Positions 1 through 11,400 of a DNA stretch of 64,000 nucleotides are shown piece by piece. The notes below the pieces were generated by a model, which was not told where the DNA came from, searched no databases, and saw nothing but the letters and a program-made list of their open reading frames with translations. The translations under genes and the position numbers were made by a program. This DNA is from Lutraria lutraria (lineage: Eukaryota; Mollusca; Bivalvia; Venerida; Mactridae), in the NCBI GenBank assembly GCA_964023205.1, contig OZ026842.1, positions 9,951,407 through 10,015,406 of the forward strand. The letters run 5' to 3'. Position 1 is the first letter of the stretch, and each line of letters begins with the position of its first letter.

Positions 1-226
1 TGAACAACTCTAAAGAAACTAAGCTAAGTTATTTTTCATTTGCATTTTAATTTATTGTGCAGACATGAAGTAACATTTCAGTCCAAATTGCAGCACACTT
101 TTAAGTCTACATATATTTGTTGTAATACAAACTAACTTGTCTTCGCATGTCTTTGTGTATCTTTGCATGTCTTTTGCAGTGTTTTGTGGGCCCCCAAACT
201 TTAAGTCATACCATCCGGTTTTCCGC
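1..226 (+). repeat. Spacer copy 0, left-truncated AT-rich inter-array segment
   Basis: This is the right half of the AT-rich spacer; window position 1 corresponds to position 8260 in spacer 1 (offset 8259). It carries the octamer ATTTGCAT at 38-45, the direct repeat GCATGTCTTT twice 20 bp apart, and the acceptor-like TTTTGCAG ending at 179. It belongs to the same lineage as spacer 1: both read CTCTAAAG where spacers 2-6 read CTCTACAG (variable base at position 13). It ends in GGTTTTCCGCTCATGC, a diverged form of the array unit, and the regular array starts at 227. No gene is recognised. Confidence 0.9.
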
Positions 227-1781
227 TCATGCATTCTCCAGTCCGAGACCATGTCCTCCCCAGGTTGTCCGGTCATGCATTCTCCAGTCCGAGACCATGT
301 TCCCCCCTCCCCGGTTGCCCGGTCATGCATTCTCCAGTCCGAGACCATGTCCCCCCCAGGTTGTCCGGTCATGCATTCTCCAGTCCGAGACCATGTTCCC
401 CACTCCCCGGTTGCCCGGTCATGCATTCTCCAGTCCGAGACCATGTCCTCCCCAGGTTGTCCGGTCATGCATTCTCCAGTCCGAGACCATGTCCCCCCCA
501 GGTTGTCCGGTCATGCATTCTCCAGTCCGAGACCATGTCCCCCCCAGGTTGTCCGGTCATGCTTTCTCCAGTCCGAGACCATGTCCTCCCCAAGTTGTCC
601 GGTCATGCATTCTCCAGTCCGAGACCATGTCCCCCCCTCCCCGGTTGCCCGGTCATGCATTCTCCAGTCCGAGACTATGTCCCCCCCAGGTTGCCCGGTC
701 ATGCATTCTCCAGTCCGAGACCATGTCCCCCCCAGGTTGTCCGGTCATGCTTTCTCCAGTCCGAGACCATGTCCCCCCCAGGTTGTCCGGTCATGCATTC
801 TCCAGTCCGAGACCATGTCCCCCCCAGGTTGTCCGGTCATGCTTTCTCCAGTCCGAGACCATGTCCTCCCCAAGTTGTCCGGTCATGCATTCTCCAGTCC
901 GAGACCATGTCCCCCCTCCCCGGTTGCCCGGTCATGCATTCTCCAGTCCGAGACCATGTTCCCCACGCCCCGGTTGCCCGGTCATGCATTCTCCAGTCCG
1001 AGACCATGTCCCCCCCAGGTTGTCCGGTCATGCTTTCTCCAGTCCAAGACCATGTTCCCCACTCCCCGGTTGCCCGGTCATGCATTCTCCAGTCCGAGAC
1101 CATGTCCTCCCCAAGTTGTCCGGTCATGCATTCTCCAGTCCGAGACCATGTCCCCCCCTCCCCGGTTGCCCGGTCATGCATTCTCCAGTCCGAGACCATG
1201 TCCTCCCCAGGTTGTCCGGTCATGCATTCTCCAGTCCGAGACCATGTCCCCCCCAGGTTGCCCGGTCATGCATTCTCCAGTCCGAGACCATGTCCCCCCC
1301 AGGTTGCCCGGTCATGCATTCTCCAGTCCGAGACCATGTCCCCCCCAGGTTGTCCGGTCATGCTTTCTCCAGTCCGAGACCATGTTCCCCACTCCCCGGT
1401 TGCCGGGTCATGCATTCTCCAGTCCGAGACCATGTCCTCCCCAGGTTGTCCGGTCATGCATTCTCCAGTCCGAGACCATGTCCCCCCCAGGTTGTCCGGT
1501 CATGCATTCTCCAGTCCGAGACCATGTCCCCCCCAGGTTGTCCGGTCATGCATTCTCCAGTCCGAGACCATGTCCTCCCCAAGTTGTCCGGTCATGCATT
1601 CTCCAGTCCGAGACCATGTCCCCCCCTCCCCAGTTCCCGTTCATGCATTCTCCAGTCCGAGACCATGTCCCCCCTCCCCGGTTGCCCGGTCATGCATTCT
1701 CCAGTCCGAGACCATGTCCCCCCCAGGTTGTCCGGTCATGCTTTCTCCAGTCCGAGACCATGTCCTCCCCAAGTTGTCCGG

Positions 1782-2476
1782 TCATGCATTCTCCAGTCCG
1801 AGACCATGTCCCCCCTCCCCGGTGGCCCGGTCATGCATTCTCCAGTCCGAGACCATGTCCCCCCCAGGTTGTCCGGTCATGCTTTCTCCAGTCCGAGACC
1901 ATGTTCCCCACGCCCCGGTTGTCCGGTCATGCATTCTCCAGTCCGAGACCATGTCCCCCTCAGGTTGTCCGGTCATGCTTTCTCCAGTCCGAGACCATGT
2001 CCTCCCCAAGTTGTCCGGTCATGCATTCTCCAGTCCGAGACCATGTCCCCCCCAGGTTGTCCGGTCATGCTTTCTCCAGTCCGAGACCATGTCCTCCCCA
2101 AGTTGTCCGGTCATGCATTCTCCAGTCCGAGACCATGTCCCCCCCAGGTAGCCCGGTCATGCATTCTCCAGTCCGAGACCATGTCCCCCCCAGGTTGTCC
2201 GGTCATGCTTTCTCCAGTCCGAGACCATGTCCTCCCCAAGTTGTCCGGTCATGCATTCTCCAGTCCGAGACCATGTCCCCCCTCCCCGGTGGCCCGGTCA
2301 TGCATTCTCCAGTCCGAGACCATGTCCCCCCCAGGTTGTCCGGTCATGCTTTCTCCAGTCCGAGACCATGTTCCCCACGCCCCGGTTGTCCGGTCATGCA
2401 TTCTCCAGTCCGAGACCATGTCCCCCTCAGGTTGTCCGGTCATGCTTTCTCCAGTCCGAGACCATGTCCTCCCCAA
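1782..2476 (+). repeat. 467-bp tandem duplication of about ten units in block A
   Basis: The stretch 1782-2009 recurs at 2249-2476 with the same series of unit variants, including the rare CCCCGGTGGCCCGG form and the CCCCCTCAGG form. The 467-bp shift is a whole number of units. I see it directly; the mechanism (unequal exchange or slippage) is inferred. Confidence 0.8.
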
Positions 2477-3295
2477 GTTGTCCGGTCATGCATTCTCCAG
2501 TCCGAGACCATGTCCCCCCTCCCCGGTTGCCCGGTCATGCATTCTCCAGTCCGAGACCATGTCCCCCCCAGGTTGTCCGGTCATACTTTCTCCAGTCCGA
2601 GACCATGTTCCCCACGCCCCGGTTGCCCGGTCATGCATTCTCCAGTCCGAGACCATGTCCTCCCCCAGGTTGTCCGGTCATGCTTTCTCCAGTCCGAGAC
2701 CATGTCCTCCCCAAGTTGTCCGGTCATGCATTCTCCAGTCCGAGACCATGTCCCCCCCTCCCCGGTTGCCCGGACATGCATTCTCCAGTCCGAGACCATG
2801 TCCCCCCCAGGTTGCCCGGTCATGCATTCTCCAGTCCGAGACCATGCCCCCCCCAGGTTGTCCGGTCATGCTTTCTCCAGTCCGAGACCATGTTCCCCAC
2901 GCCCCGGTTGCCCGGTCATGCATTCTCCAGTCCGAGACCATGTCCCCCCCTCCCCGGTTGCCCGGACATGCATTCTCCAGTCCGAGACCATGTCCCCCCC
3001 AGGTTGCCCGGTCATGCATTCTCCAGTCCGAGACCATGCCCCCCCCAGGTTGTCCGGTCATGCATTCTCCAGTCCGAGACCATGTCCCCCCCAGGTTGTC
3101 CGGTCATGCTTTCTCCAGTCCGAGACCATGTTCCCCCCTCCCCGGTTGCCCGGTCATGCATTCTCCAGTCCGCGACCATGTCCTCCCCAGGTTGTCCGGT
3201 CATGCATTCTCCAGTCCGAGACCATGTCCCCCCCAGGTTGTCCGGTCATGCATTCTCCAGTCCGAGACCATGTCCCCCCCAGGTTGTCCGGTCAT

Positions 3296-3893
3296 GCTTT
3301 CTCCAGTCCGAGACCATGTCCTCCCCAAGTTGTCCGGTCATGCATTCTCCAGTCCGAGACCATGTCCCCCCCAGGTTGTCCGGTCATGCTTTCTCCAGTC
3401 CGAGACCATGTCCTCCCCAAGTTGTCCGGTCATGCATTCTCCAGTCCGAGACCATGTCCCCCCCAGGTTGTCCGGTCATGCTTTCTCCAGTCCGAGACCA
3501 TGTCCTCCCCAAGTTGTCCAGTCATGCATTCTCCAGTCCGAGACCATGTCCCCCCCAGGTTGTCCGGTCATGCTTTCTCCAGTCCGAGACCATGTCCTCC
3601 CCAAGTTGTCCGGTCATGCATTCTCCAGTCCGAGACCATGTCCCCTCCAGGTTGTCCGGTCATGCTTTCTCCAGTCCGAGACCATGTCCTCCCCAAGTTG
3701 TCCGGTCATGCATTCTCCAGTCCGAGACCATGTCCCCCCCAGGTTGTCCGGTCATGCTTTCTCCAGTCCGAGACCATGTCCTCCCCAAGTTGTCCGGTCA
3801 TGCATTCTCCAGTCCGAGACCATGTCCCCCCCAGGTTGTCCGGTCATGCTTTCTCCAGTCCGAGACCATGTCCCCCCCAGGTTGTCCGGTCAT
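3296..3893 (+). repeat. 92-bp dimeric higher-order repeat
   Basis: Two 46-bp variants alternate strictly. One reads GGTCATGCTTTCTCC followed by TCCTCCCCAAGTTG; the other reads GGTCATGCATTCTCC followed by the C-tract-AGGTTG form. The GCTTTC marker falls at 3296, 3388, 3480, 3572, 3664, 3756 and 3848, so the spacing is exactly 92 bp six times in a row. Single changes mark some copies (GTTGTCCAGTC near 3518, CCCCTCCAGG near 3646). This is the cleanest dimer order in the window. Confidence 0.92.
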
Positions 3894-6800
3894 GCTTTCT
3901 CCAGTCCGAGACCATGTTCCCCACGCCCTGGTTGCCCGGTCATGCATTCTCCAGTCCGAGACCATGTCCTCCCCCAGGTTGTCCGGTCATGCATTCTCCA
4001 GTCCGAGACCATGTCCCCCCAGGTTGTCTGGTCATGCTTTCTCCAGTCCGAGACCATGTTCCCCACTCCCCGGTTACCCGGTCATGCTTTCTCCAGTCCG
4101 AGACCATGTCCCCCCCAGGTTGTCCGGTCATGCTTTCTCCAGTCCGAGACCATGTTCCCCACGCCCCGGTTGTCCGGTCATGCATTCTCCAGTCCGAGAC
4201 CATGTCCCCCCCAGGTTGTCCGGTCATGCATTCTCCAGTCCGAGACCATGTCCCCCCCAGGTTGTCCGGTCATGCATTCTCCAGTCCGAGACCATGTCCC
4301 CCCCAGGTTGTCCGGTCATGCTTTCTCCAGTCCGAGACCATGTTCCCCACTCCCCGGTTACCCGGTCATGCTTTCTCCAGTCCGAGACCATGTCCCCCCC
4401 AGGTTGTCCGGTCATGCTTTCTCCAGTCCGAGACCATGTTCCCCACGCCCCGGTTGTCCGGTCATGCATTCTCCAGTCCGAGACCATGTCCCCCCCAGGT
4501 TGTCCGGTCATGCATTCTCCAGTCCGAGACCATGTCCCCCCCAGGTTGCCCGGTCATGCATTCTCCAGTCCGAGACCATGTCCCCCCCAGGTTGTCCGGT
4601 CATGCTTTCTCCAGTCCGAGACCATGTTCCCCACTCCCCGGTTGCCCGGTCATGCATCCTCCAGTCCGAGACCATGTCCTCCCCAAGTTGTCCGGTCATG
4701 CATTCTCCAGTCCGAGACCATGTCCCCCCCTCTCCGGTTGCCCGGTCATGCATTCTCCAGTCCGAGACCATGTCCCCCCCAGGTTGCCCGGTCATGCATT
4801 CTCCAGTCCGAGACCATGTCCCCCCCAGGTTGTCCGGTCATGCTTTCTCCAGTCCGAGACCATGTCCTCCCCAAGTTGTCCGGTCATGCATTCTCCAGTC
4901 CGAGACCATGTCCCCCCCAGGTTGTCCGGTCATGCTTTCTCCAGTCCGAGACCATGTCCTCCCCAAGTTGTCCGGTCATGCATTCTCCAGTCCGAGACCA
5001 TGTCCCCCCCAGGTTGCCCGGTCATGCATTCTCCAGTCCGAGACCATGTCCCCCCCAGGTTGTCCGGTCATGCTTTCTCCAGTCCGAGACCATGTTCCCC
5101 CCTCCCCGGTTGCCCGGTCATGCATTCTCCAGTCCGAGACCATGTCCTCCCCAGGTTGTCCGGTCATGCATTCTCCAGTCCGAGACCATGTCCCCCCCAG
5201 GTTGTCCGGTCATGCATTCTCCAGTCCGAGACCATGTCCCCCCCAGGTTGTCCGGTCATGCTTTCTCCAGTCCGAGACCATGTCCTCCCCAAGTTGTCCG
5301 GTCATGCATTCTCCAGTCCGAGACCATGTCCCCCCCTCCCCGGTTGCCCGGTCATGCATTCTCCAGTCCGAGACCATGTCCCCCCCAGGTTGCCCGGTCA
5401 TGCATTCTCCAGTCCGAGACCATGTCCCCCCCAGGTTGTCCGGTCATGCTTTCTCCAGTCCGAGACCATGTCCCCCCCAGGTTGTCCGGTCATGCATTCT
5501 CCAGTCCGAGACCATGTCCCCCCCAGGTTGTCCGGTCATGCTTTCCCCAGTCCGAGACCATGTCCTCCCCAAGTTGTCCGGTCATGCATTCTCCAGTCCG
5601 AGACCATGTCCCCCCAGGTTGTCCGGTCATGCTTTCTCCAGTCCGAGACCATGTCCTCCCCAAGTTGTCCGGTCATGCATTCTCCAGTCCGAGACCATGT
5701 CCCCCCCAGGTAGCCCGGTCATGCATTCTCCAGTCCGAGACCATGTCCCCCCCAGGTTGTCCGGTCATGCTTTCTCCAGTCCGAGACCATGTCCCCCCCA
5801 GGTTGTCCGGTCATGCTTTCTCCAGTCCGAGACCATGTCCTCCCCAAGTTGTCCGGTCATGCATTCTCCAGTCCGAGACCATGTCCCCCCCTCCCCGGTT
5901 GCCCGGTCATGCATTCTCCAGTCCGAGACCATGTCCCCCCCAGGTTGCCCGGTCATGCATTCTCCAGTCCGAGACCATGCCCCCCCCAGGTTGTCCGGTC
6001 ATGCTTTCTCCAGTCCAAGACCATGTTCCCCACGCCCCGGTTGCCCGGTCATGCATTCTCCAGTCCGAGACCATGTCCCCCCCAGGTTGCCCGGTCATGC
6101 ATTCTCCAGTCCGAGACCATGCCCCCCCCAGGTTGTCCGGTCATGCTTTCTCCAGTCCGAGACCATGTTCCCCACTCCCCGGTTGCCCGGTCATGCATTC
6201 TCCAGTCCGAGACCATGTCCTCCCCAAGTTGTCCGGTCATGCATTCTCCAGTCCGAAACCATGTCCCCCCCTCCCTGGTTGCCCGGTCATGCATTCTCCA
6301 GTCCGAGACCATGTCCCCCCTCCCCGGTTGCCCGGTCATGCATTCTCCAGTCCGAGACCATGTCCCCCCCAGGTTGTCCAGTCATGCTTTCTCCAGTCCG
6401 AGACCATGTCCTCCCCAAGTTGTCCGGTCATGCATTCTCCAGTCCGAGACCATGTCCCCCCCTCCCCGGTTGCCCGGTCATGCATTCTCCAGTCCGAGAC
6501 CATGTCCCCCCCAGGTTGCCCGGTCATGCATTCTCCAGTCCGAGACCATGCCCCCCCCAGGTTGTCCGGTCATGCTTTCTCCAGTCCGAGACCATGTTCC
6601 CCACGCCCCGGTTGCCCGGTCATGCATTCTCCAGTCCGAGACCATGTCCCCCCCAGGTTGCCCGGTCATGCATTCTCCAGTCCGAGACCATGCCCCCCCC
6701 AGGTTGTCCGGTCATGCTTTCTCCAGTCCGAGACCATGTTTCCCACTCCCCGGTTGCCCGGTCATGCATTCTCCAGTCCGAGACCATGTCCTCCCCAAGT

Positions 6801-8115
6801 TGTCCGGTCATGCATTCTCCAGTCCGAAACCATGTCCCCCCCTCCCTGGTTGCCCGGTCATGCATTCTCCAGTCCGAGACCATGTCCCCCCTCCCCGGTT
6901 GCCCGGTCATGCATTCTCCAGTCCGAGACCATGTCCCCCCCAAGTTGTCCGGTCATGCATTCTCCAGTCCGAAACCATGTCCCCCCCTCCCTGGTTACCC
7001 GGTCATGCATTCTCCAGTCCGAGACCATGTCCCCCCTCCCCGGTTGCCCGGTCATGCATTCTCCAGTCCGAGACCATGTCCCCCCCAGGTTGTCCGGTCA
7101 TGCATTCTCCAGTCCGAGACCATGTCCCCCCCTCCCCGGTTGCCCGGTCATGCATTCTCCAGTCCGAGACCATGTCCCCCCCAGGTTGCCCGGTCATGCA
7201 TTCTCCAGTCCGAGACCATGTCCCCCCCAGGTTGCCCGGTCATGCATTCTCCAGTCCGAGACCATGTCCTCCCCAAGTTGTCCGGTCATGCATTCTCCAG
7301 TCCGAGACCATGTCCCCCCCTCCCCGGTTGCCCGGTCATGCATTCTCCAGTCCGAGACCATGTCCCCCCTCCCCGGTTGCCCGGTCATGCATTCTGCAGT
7401 CCGAGACCATGTCCCCCCCAGGTTGTCCGGTCATGCTTTCTCCAGTCCGAGACCATGTCCTCCCCAAGTTGTCCGGTCATGCATTCTCCAGTCCGAGACC
7501 ATGTCCCCCCCAGGTTGTCCGGTCATGCTTTCTCCAGTCCGAGACCATGTTCCCCACACCCCGGTTGCCCGGTCATGCATTCTCCAGTCCGAGACCATGT
7601 CCCCCCCAGGTTGTCCGGTCATGCTTTCTCCAATCCGAGACCATGTTCCCCCCTCCCCGGTTGCCCGGTCATGCATTCTCCAGTCCGAGACCATGTCCCC
7701 CCCAGGTTGTCCGGTCATGCATTCTCCAGTCCGAGACCATGTCCCCCCCAGGTTGTCCTGTCATGCTTTCTCCAGTCCGAGACCATGTCCTCCCCAAGTT
7801 GTCCGGTCATGCATTCTCCAGTCCGAGACCATGTCCCGCCCTCCCCGGTTGCCCGGTCATGCATTCTCCAGTCCGAGACCATGTCCCCCCCAGGTTGCCC
7901 GGTCATGCATTCTCCAGTCCGAGACCATGCCCCCCCCAGGTTGTCCGGTCATGCTTTCTCCAGTCCGAGACCATGTTCCCCACGCCCCGGTTGCCCGGTC
8001 ATGCATTCTCCAGTCCGAGACCTTGTTCTGCACTCCCGTACCACACTCATTGTCTGATGGACATAGTGCTTGGCGTTTGACTACCCCACCATTATTAATA
8101 TGTACAGCACTAATT

Positions 8116-8245
8116 GTAAGAAAAACTTTTATTTTCATTGTGGACCCTATGATAGTCCAAGGAATGGGTTAAGGGATTTTTCATCTTGGCACATGGTATG
8201 AAATAAAAAAAAAATCTAAAATCATTTACATCTGTTTTATTTCAG
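8116..8245 (+). promoter_or_regulatory. Candidate 130-bp intron signals inside spacer 1
   Basis: GTAAGA at 8116, CTAAA at 8216-8220 about 26 nt before the end, and a T-rich run ending in CAG at 8245 form, in order, what a short spliceosomal intron would need. The same set recurs at 19140-19269, 27316-27445, 31879-32008, 37536-37665 and 44002-44131. A second acceptor-like TTTTGCAG ends at 8438 just before the array (also 179, 19462, 27638, 32201, 37858 and 44324). Such short motifs occur by chance, and nothing in the window shows transcription. Confidence 0.25.
8202..8214 (+). promoter_or_regulatory. AATAAA with A10 run in the spacer
   Basis: A canonical polyadenylation hexamer runs straight into ten A's. 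It recurs in every full spacer with the hexamer at 19226, 27402, 31965, 37622 and 44088, and the A run is the same length in the copies I compared (1 and 6). It could be a poly(A) signal for read-through RNA or a remnant retroposon tail; neither is demonstrated. Confidence 0.25.
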
Positions 8246-8296
8246 TTGTTGCTGACCTTTGAACAACTCTAAAGAAACTAAGCTAAGTTATTTTTC

Positions 8297-8304
8297 ATTT
8301 GCAT
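8297..8304 (+). promoter_or_regulatory. Perfect octamer ATTTGCAT in the spacer
   Basis: ATTTGCAT is the reverse complement of ATGCAAAT, the site bound by POU-domain (Oct) factors. It is present once per spacer, at 38, 8297, 19321, 27497, 32060, 37717 and 44183. In AT-rich DNA an 8-mer match has modest weight; its presence in all seven copies reflects shared descent of the spacer and is not seven independent observations. Confidence 0.35.
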
Positions 8305-8485
8305 TTTAATTTATTGTGCAGACATGAAGTAACATTTCAGTCCAAATTGCAGCACACTTTTAAGTCTACATATATTTGTTGTAATACAAACTAACTTGTC
8401 TTCGCATGTCTTTGTGTATCTTTGCATGTCTTTTGCAGTGTTTTGTGGGCCCCCAAACTTTAAGTCATACCATCCGGTTTTCCGC

Positions 8486-11400
8486 TCATGCATTCTCCAG
8501 TCCGAGACCATGTCCTCCCCAGGTTGTCCGGTCATGCATTCTCCAGTCCGAGACCATGTTCCCCCCTCCCCGGTTGCCCGGTCATGCATTCTCCAGTCCG
8601 AGACCATGTCCCCCCCAGGTTGTCCGGTCATGCATTCTCCAGTCCGAGACCATGTTCCCCACTCCCCGGTTGCCCGGTCATGCATTCTCCAGTCCGAGAC
8701 CATGTCCTCCCCAGGTTGTCCGGTCATGCATTCTCCAGTCCGAGACCATGTCCCCCCCAGGTTGTCCGGTCATGCATTCTCCAGTCCGAGACCATGTCCC
8801 CCCCAGGTTGTCCGGTCATGCTTTCTCCAGTCCGAGACCATGTCCTCCCCAAGTTGTCCGGTCATGCATTCTCCAGTCCGAGACCATGTCCCCCCCTCCC
8901 CGGTTGCCCGGTCATGCATTCTCCAGTCCGAGACTATGTCCCCCCCAGGTTGCCCGGTCATGCATTCTCCAGTCCGAGACCATGTCCCCCCCAGGTTGTC
9001 CGGTCATGCTTTCTCCAGTCCGAGACCATGTCCCCCCCAGGTTGTCCGGTCATGCATTCTCCAGTCCGAGACCATGTCCCCCCCAGGTTGTCCGGTCATG
9101 CTTTCTCCAGTCCGAGACCATGTCCTCCCCAAGTTGTCCGGTCATGCATTCTCCAGTCCGAGACCATGTCCCCCCCAGGTTGTCCGGTCATGCTTTCTCC
9201 AGTCCGAGACCATGTCCTCCCCAAGTTGTCCGGTCATGCATTCTCCAGTCCGAGACCATGTCCTCCCCAAGTTGTCCGGTCATGCATTCTCCAGTCCGAG
9301 ACCATGTCCCCCCCAGGTTGCCCGGTCATGCATTCTCCAGTCCGAGACCATGTCCCCCCCAGGTTGTCCGGTCATGCTTTCTCCAGTCCGAGACCATGTT
9401 CCCCCCTCCCCGGTTGCCCGGTCATGCATTCTCCAGTCCGAGACCATGTCCTCCCCAGGTTGTCCGGTCATGCATTCTCCAGTCCGAGACCATGTCCCCC
9501 CCAGGTTGTCCGGTCATGCATTCTCCAGTCCGAGACCATGTCCCCCCCAGGTTGTCCGGTCATGCTTTCTCCAGTCCGAGACCATGTCCTCCCCAAGTTG
9601 TCCGGTCATGCATTCTCCAGTCCGAGACCATGTCCCCCCCTCCCCGGTTGCCCGGTCATGCATTCTCCAGTCCGAGACCATGTCCCCCCCAGGTTGCCCG
9701 GTCATGCATTCTCCAGTCCGAGACCATGTCACCCCCAGGTTGCCCGGTCATGCATTCTCCAGTCCGAGACCATGTCCCCCCCAGGTTGTCCGGTCATGCT
9801 TTCTCCAGTCCGAGACCATGTCCTCCCCAAGTTGTCCGGTCATGCATTCTCCAGTCCGAGACTATGTCCCCCCCAGGTTGTCCGGTCATGCTTTCTCCAG
9901 TCCGAGACCATGTCCTCCCCAAGTTGTCCGGTCATGCATTCTCCAGTCCGAGACCATGTCCCCCCCAGGTTGCCCGGTCATGCATTCTCCAGTCCGAGAC
10001 CATGTCCCCCCCAGGTTGCCCGGTCATGCATTCTCCAGTCCGAGACCATGTCCCCCCCAGGTTGTCCGGTCATGCTTTCTCCAGTCCGAGACCATGTTCC
10101 CCACTCCCCGGTTGCCGGGTCATGCATTCTCCAGTCCGAGACCATGTCCTCCCCAGGTTGTCCGGTCATGCATTCTCCAGTCCGAGACCATGTCCCCCCC
10201 AGGTTGTCCGGTCATGCATTCTCCAGTCCGAGACCATGTCCCCCCCAGGTTGTCCGGTCATGCTTTCTCCAGTCCGAGACCATGTCCTCCCCAAGTTGTC
10301 CGGTCATGCATTCTCCAGTCCGAGACCATGTCCTCCCCAAGTTGTCCGGTCATGCATTCTCCAGTCCGAGACCATGTCCCCCCTCCCCGGTTGCCCGGTC
10401 ATGCATTCTCCAGTCCGAGACCATGTCCCCCCCAGGTTGTCCGGTCATGCTTTCTCCAGTCCGAGACCATGTCCTCCCCAAGTTGTCCGGTCATGCATTC
10501 TCCAGTCCGAGACCATGTCCCCCCCAGGTTGTCCGGTCATGCTTTCTCCAGTCCGAGACCATGTTCCCCACACCCCGGTTGCCCGGTCATGCATTCTCCA
10601 GTCAGAGACCATGTCCTCCCCAAGTTGTCCGGTCATGCATTCTCCAGTCCGAGACCATGTCCCCCCTCCCCGGTTGCCCGGTCATGCATTCTCCAGTCCG
10701 AGACCATGTCCCCCCCAGGTTGTCCGGTCATGCTTTCTCCAGTCCGAGACCATGTTCCCCACGCCCCGGTTGTCCGGTCATGCATTCTCCAGTCCGAGAC
10801 CATGTCCCCCTCAGGTTGTCCGGTCATGCATTCTCCAGTCCGAGACCATGTCCTCCCCCAGGTTGTCCGGTCATGCATTCTCCAGTCCGAGACCATGTCC
10901 CCCCCAGGTTGTCCGGTCATGCTTTCTCCAGTCCGAGACCATGTCCTCCCCAAGTTGTCCGGTCATGCATTCTCCAGTCCGAGACCATGTCCTCCCCAAG
11001 TTGTCCGGTCATGCATTCTCCAGTCCGAGACCATTATCCCCACGCCCCGGTTGTCCGGTCATGCATTCTCCAGTCCGAGACCATGTCCCCCTCAGGTTGT
11101 CCGGTCATGCTTTCTCCAGTCCGAGACCATGTTCCCCACTCCCCAGGTTGTCCGGTCATGCATTCTCCAGTCCGAGACCATGTCCCCCCCAGGTTGTCCG
11201 GTCATGCTTTCTCCAGTCCGAGACCATGTTCCCCACTCCCCGGTTGCCCGGTCATGCATTCTCCAGTCCGAGACCATGTCCTCCCCAAGTTGTCCGGTCA
11301 TGCATTCTCCAGTCCGAGACCATGTCCCCCCCTCCCCGGTTGCCCGGTCATGCATTCTCCAGTCCGAGACCATGTCCTCCCCAGGTTGTCCGGTCATGCA

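Larger units (their letters stand above)
227..8022 (+). repeat. Array block A of the 46-50 bp minisatellite
   Basis: Head-to-tail units, about 165 by length. The constant core of each unit is GGTCATGC, then ATTCTCC or TTTCTCC, then AGTCCGAGACCATG, followed by a variable C-rich tract and GTTGTCCGG or GTTGCCCGG. Distances between successive GGTCATGC cores at the left end are 46, 50, 46, 50 and 46. The first part (227 to about 916) is the same as the start of block B at an offset of 8259. Inside are a 467-bp tandem duplication (1782-2009 again at 2249-2476), a 284-bp one near 3940-4511, and a clean 92-bp dimer stretch at 3296-3893. Rare variants include GGTAGCCCGG near 2147 and 5709, which puts a TAG in one frame. 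Confidence 0.95.
8023..8485 (+). repeat. Spacer copy 1, full-length AT-rich inter-array segment
   Basis: This 463-bp AT-rich segment separates arrays A and B; I use it as reference copy. In + orientation it shows a donor-like GTAAGA at 8116, an AATAAA at 8202-8207 leading into ten A's, a branch-like CTAAA at 8216-8220, an acceptor-like TTTTATTTCAG ending at 8245, a perfect octamer ATTTGCAT at 8297-8304, the direct repeat GCATGTCTTT at 8404 and 8424, and a second acceptor-like TTTTGCAG ending at 8438. Both ends grade into array sequence: GAGACCTTGTTCTGCACTCC on the left resembles the unit's GAGACCATGTTCCCCACTCC, and GGTTTTCCGCTCATGC on the right resembles GGTTGTCCGGTCATGC. No terminal inverted repeats or tRNA-like promoter boxes are apparent. 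Its base at 8272 is A, as in copy 0. I do not recognise the sequence family. Confidence 0.93.

Noticed and set aside
247..258. p53-type half-site GACCATGTCC in every unit
   Set aside because: It breaks the RRRCWWGYYY pattern at the third base, and a second half-site at the proper spacing is lacking.
300..320. Hotspot-like CCNCCNTNNCCNC motif in the double C tract
   Set aside because: The nearest match fails at the last fixed base, and the motif is specific to certain primate PRDM9 alleles, so a near match in an unknown species means little.
52..468. Minus-strand frames that combine array and spacer (52-468, 8311-8727, 7857-8138 and equivalents in other blocks)
   Set aside because: Short frames that begin in repeat sequence and run into the spacer, or the reverse. 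No recognisable protein, and the same peptide in each copy only reflects the copied DNA.
227..8022. CRISPR array
   Set aside because: Repeats are spaced without unique spacers between them, the unit varies in length, and the scale and context are eukaryotic. No cas genes.
8023..8485. Spacer as an intact transposable element
   Set aside because: No terminal inverted repeats, target duplications or pol III box pair seen; the edges are diverged array units. The A10 run alone is not enough.
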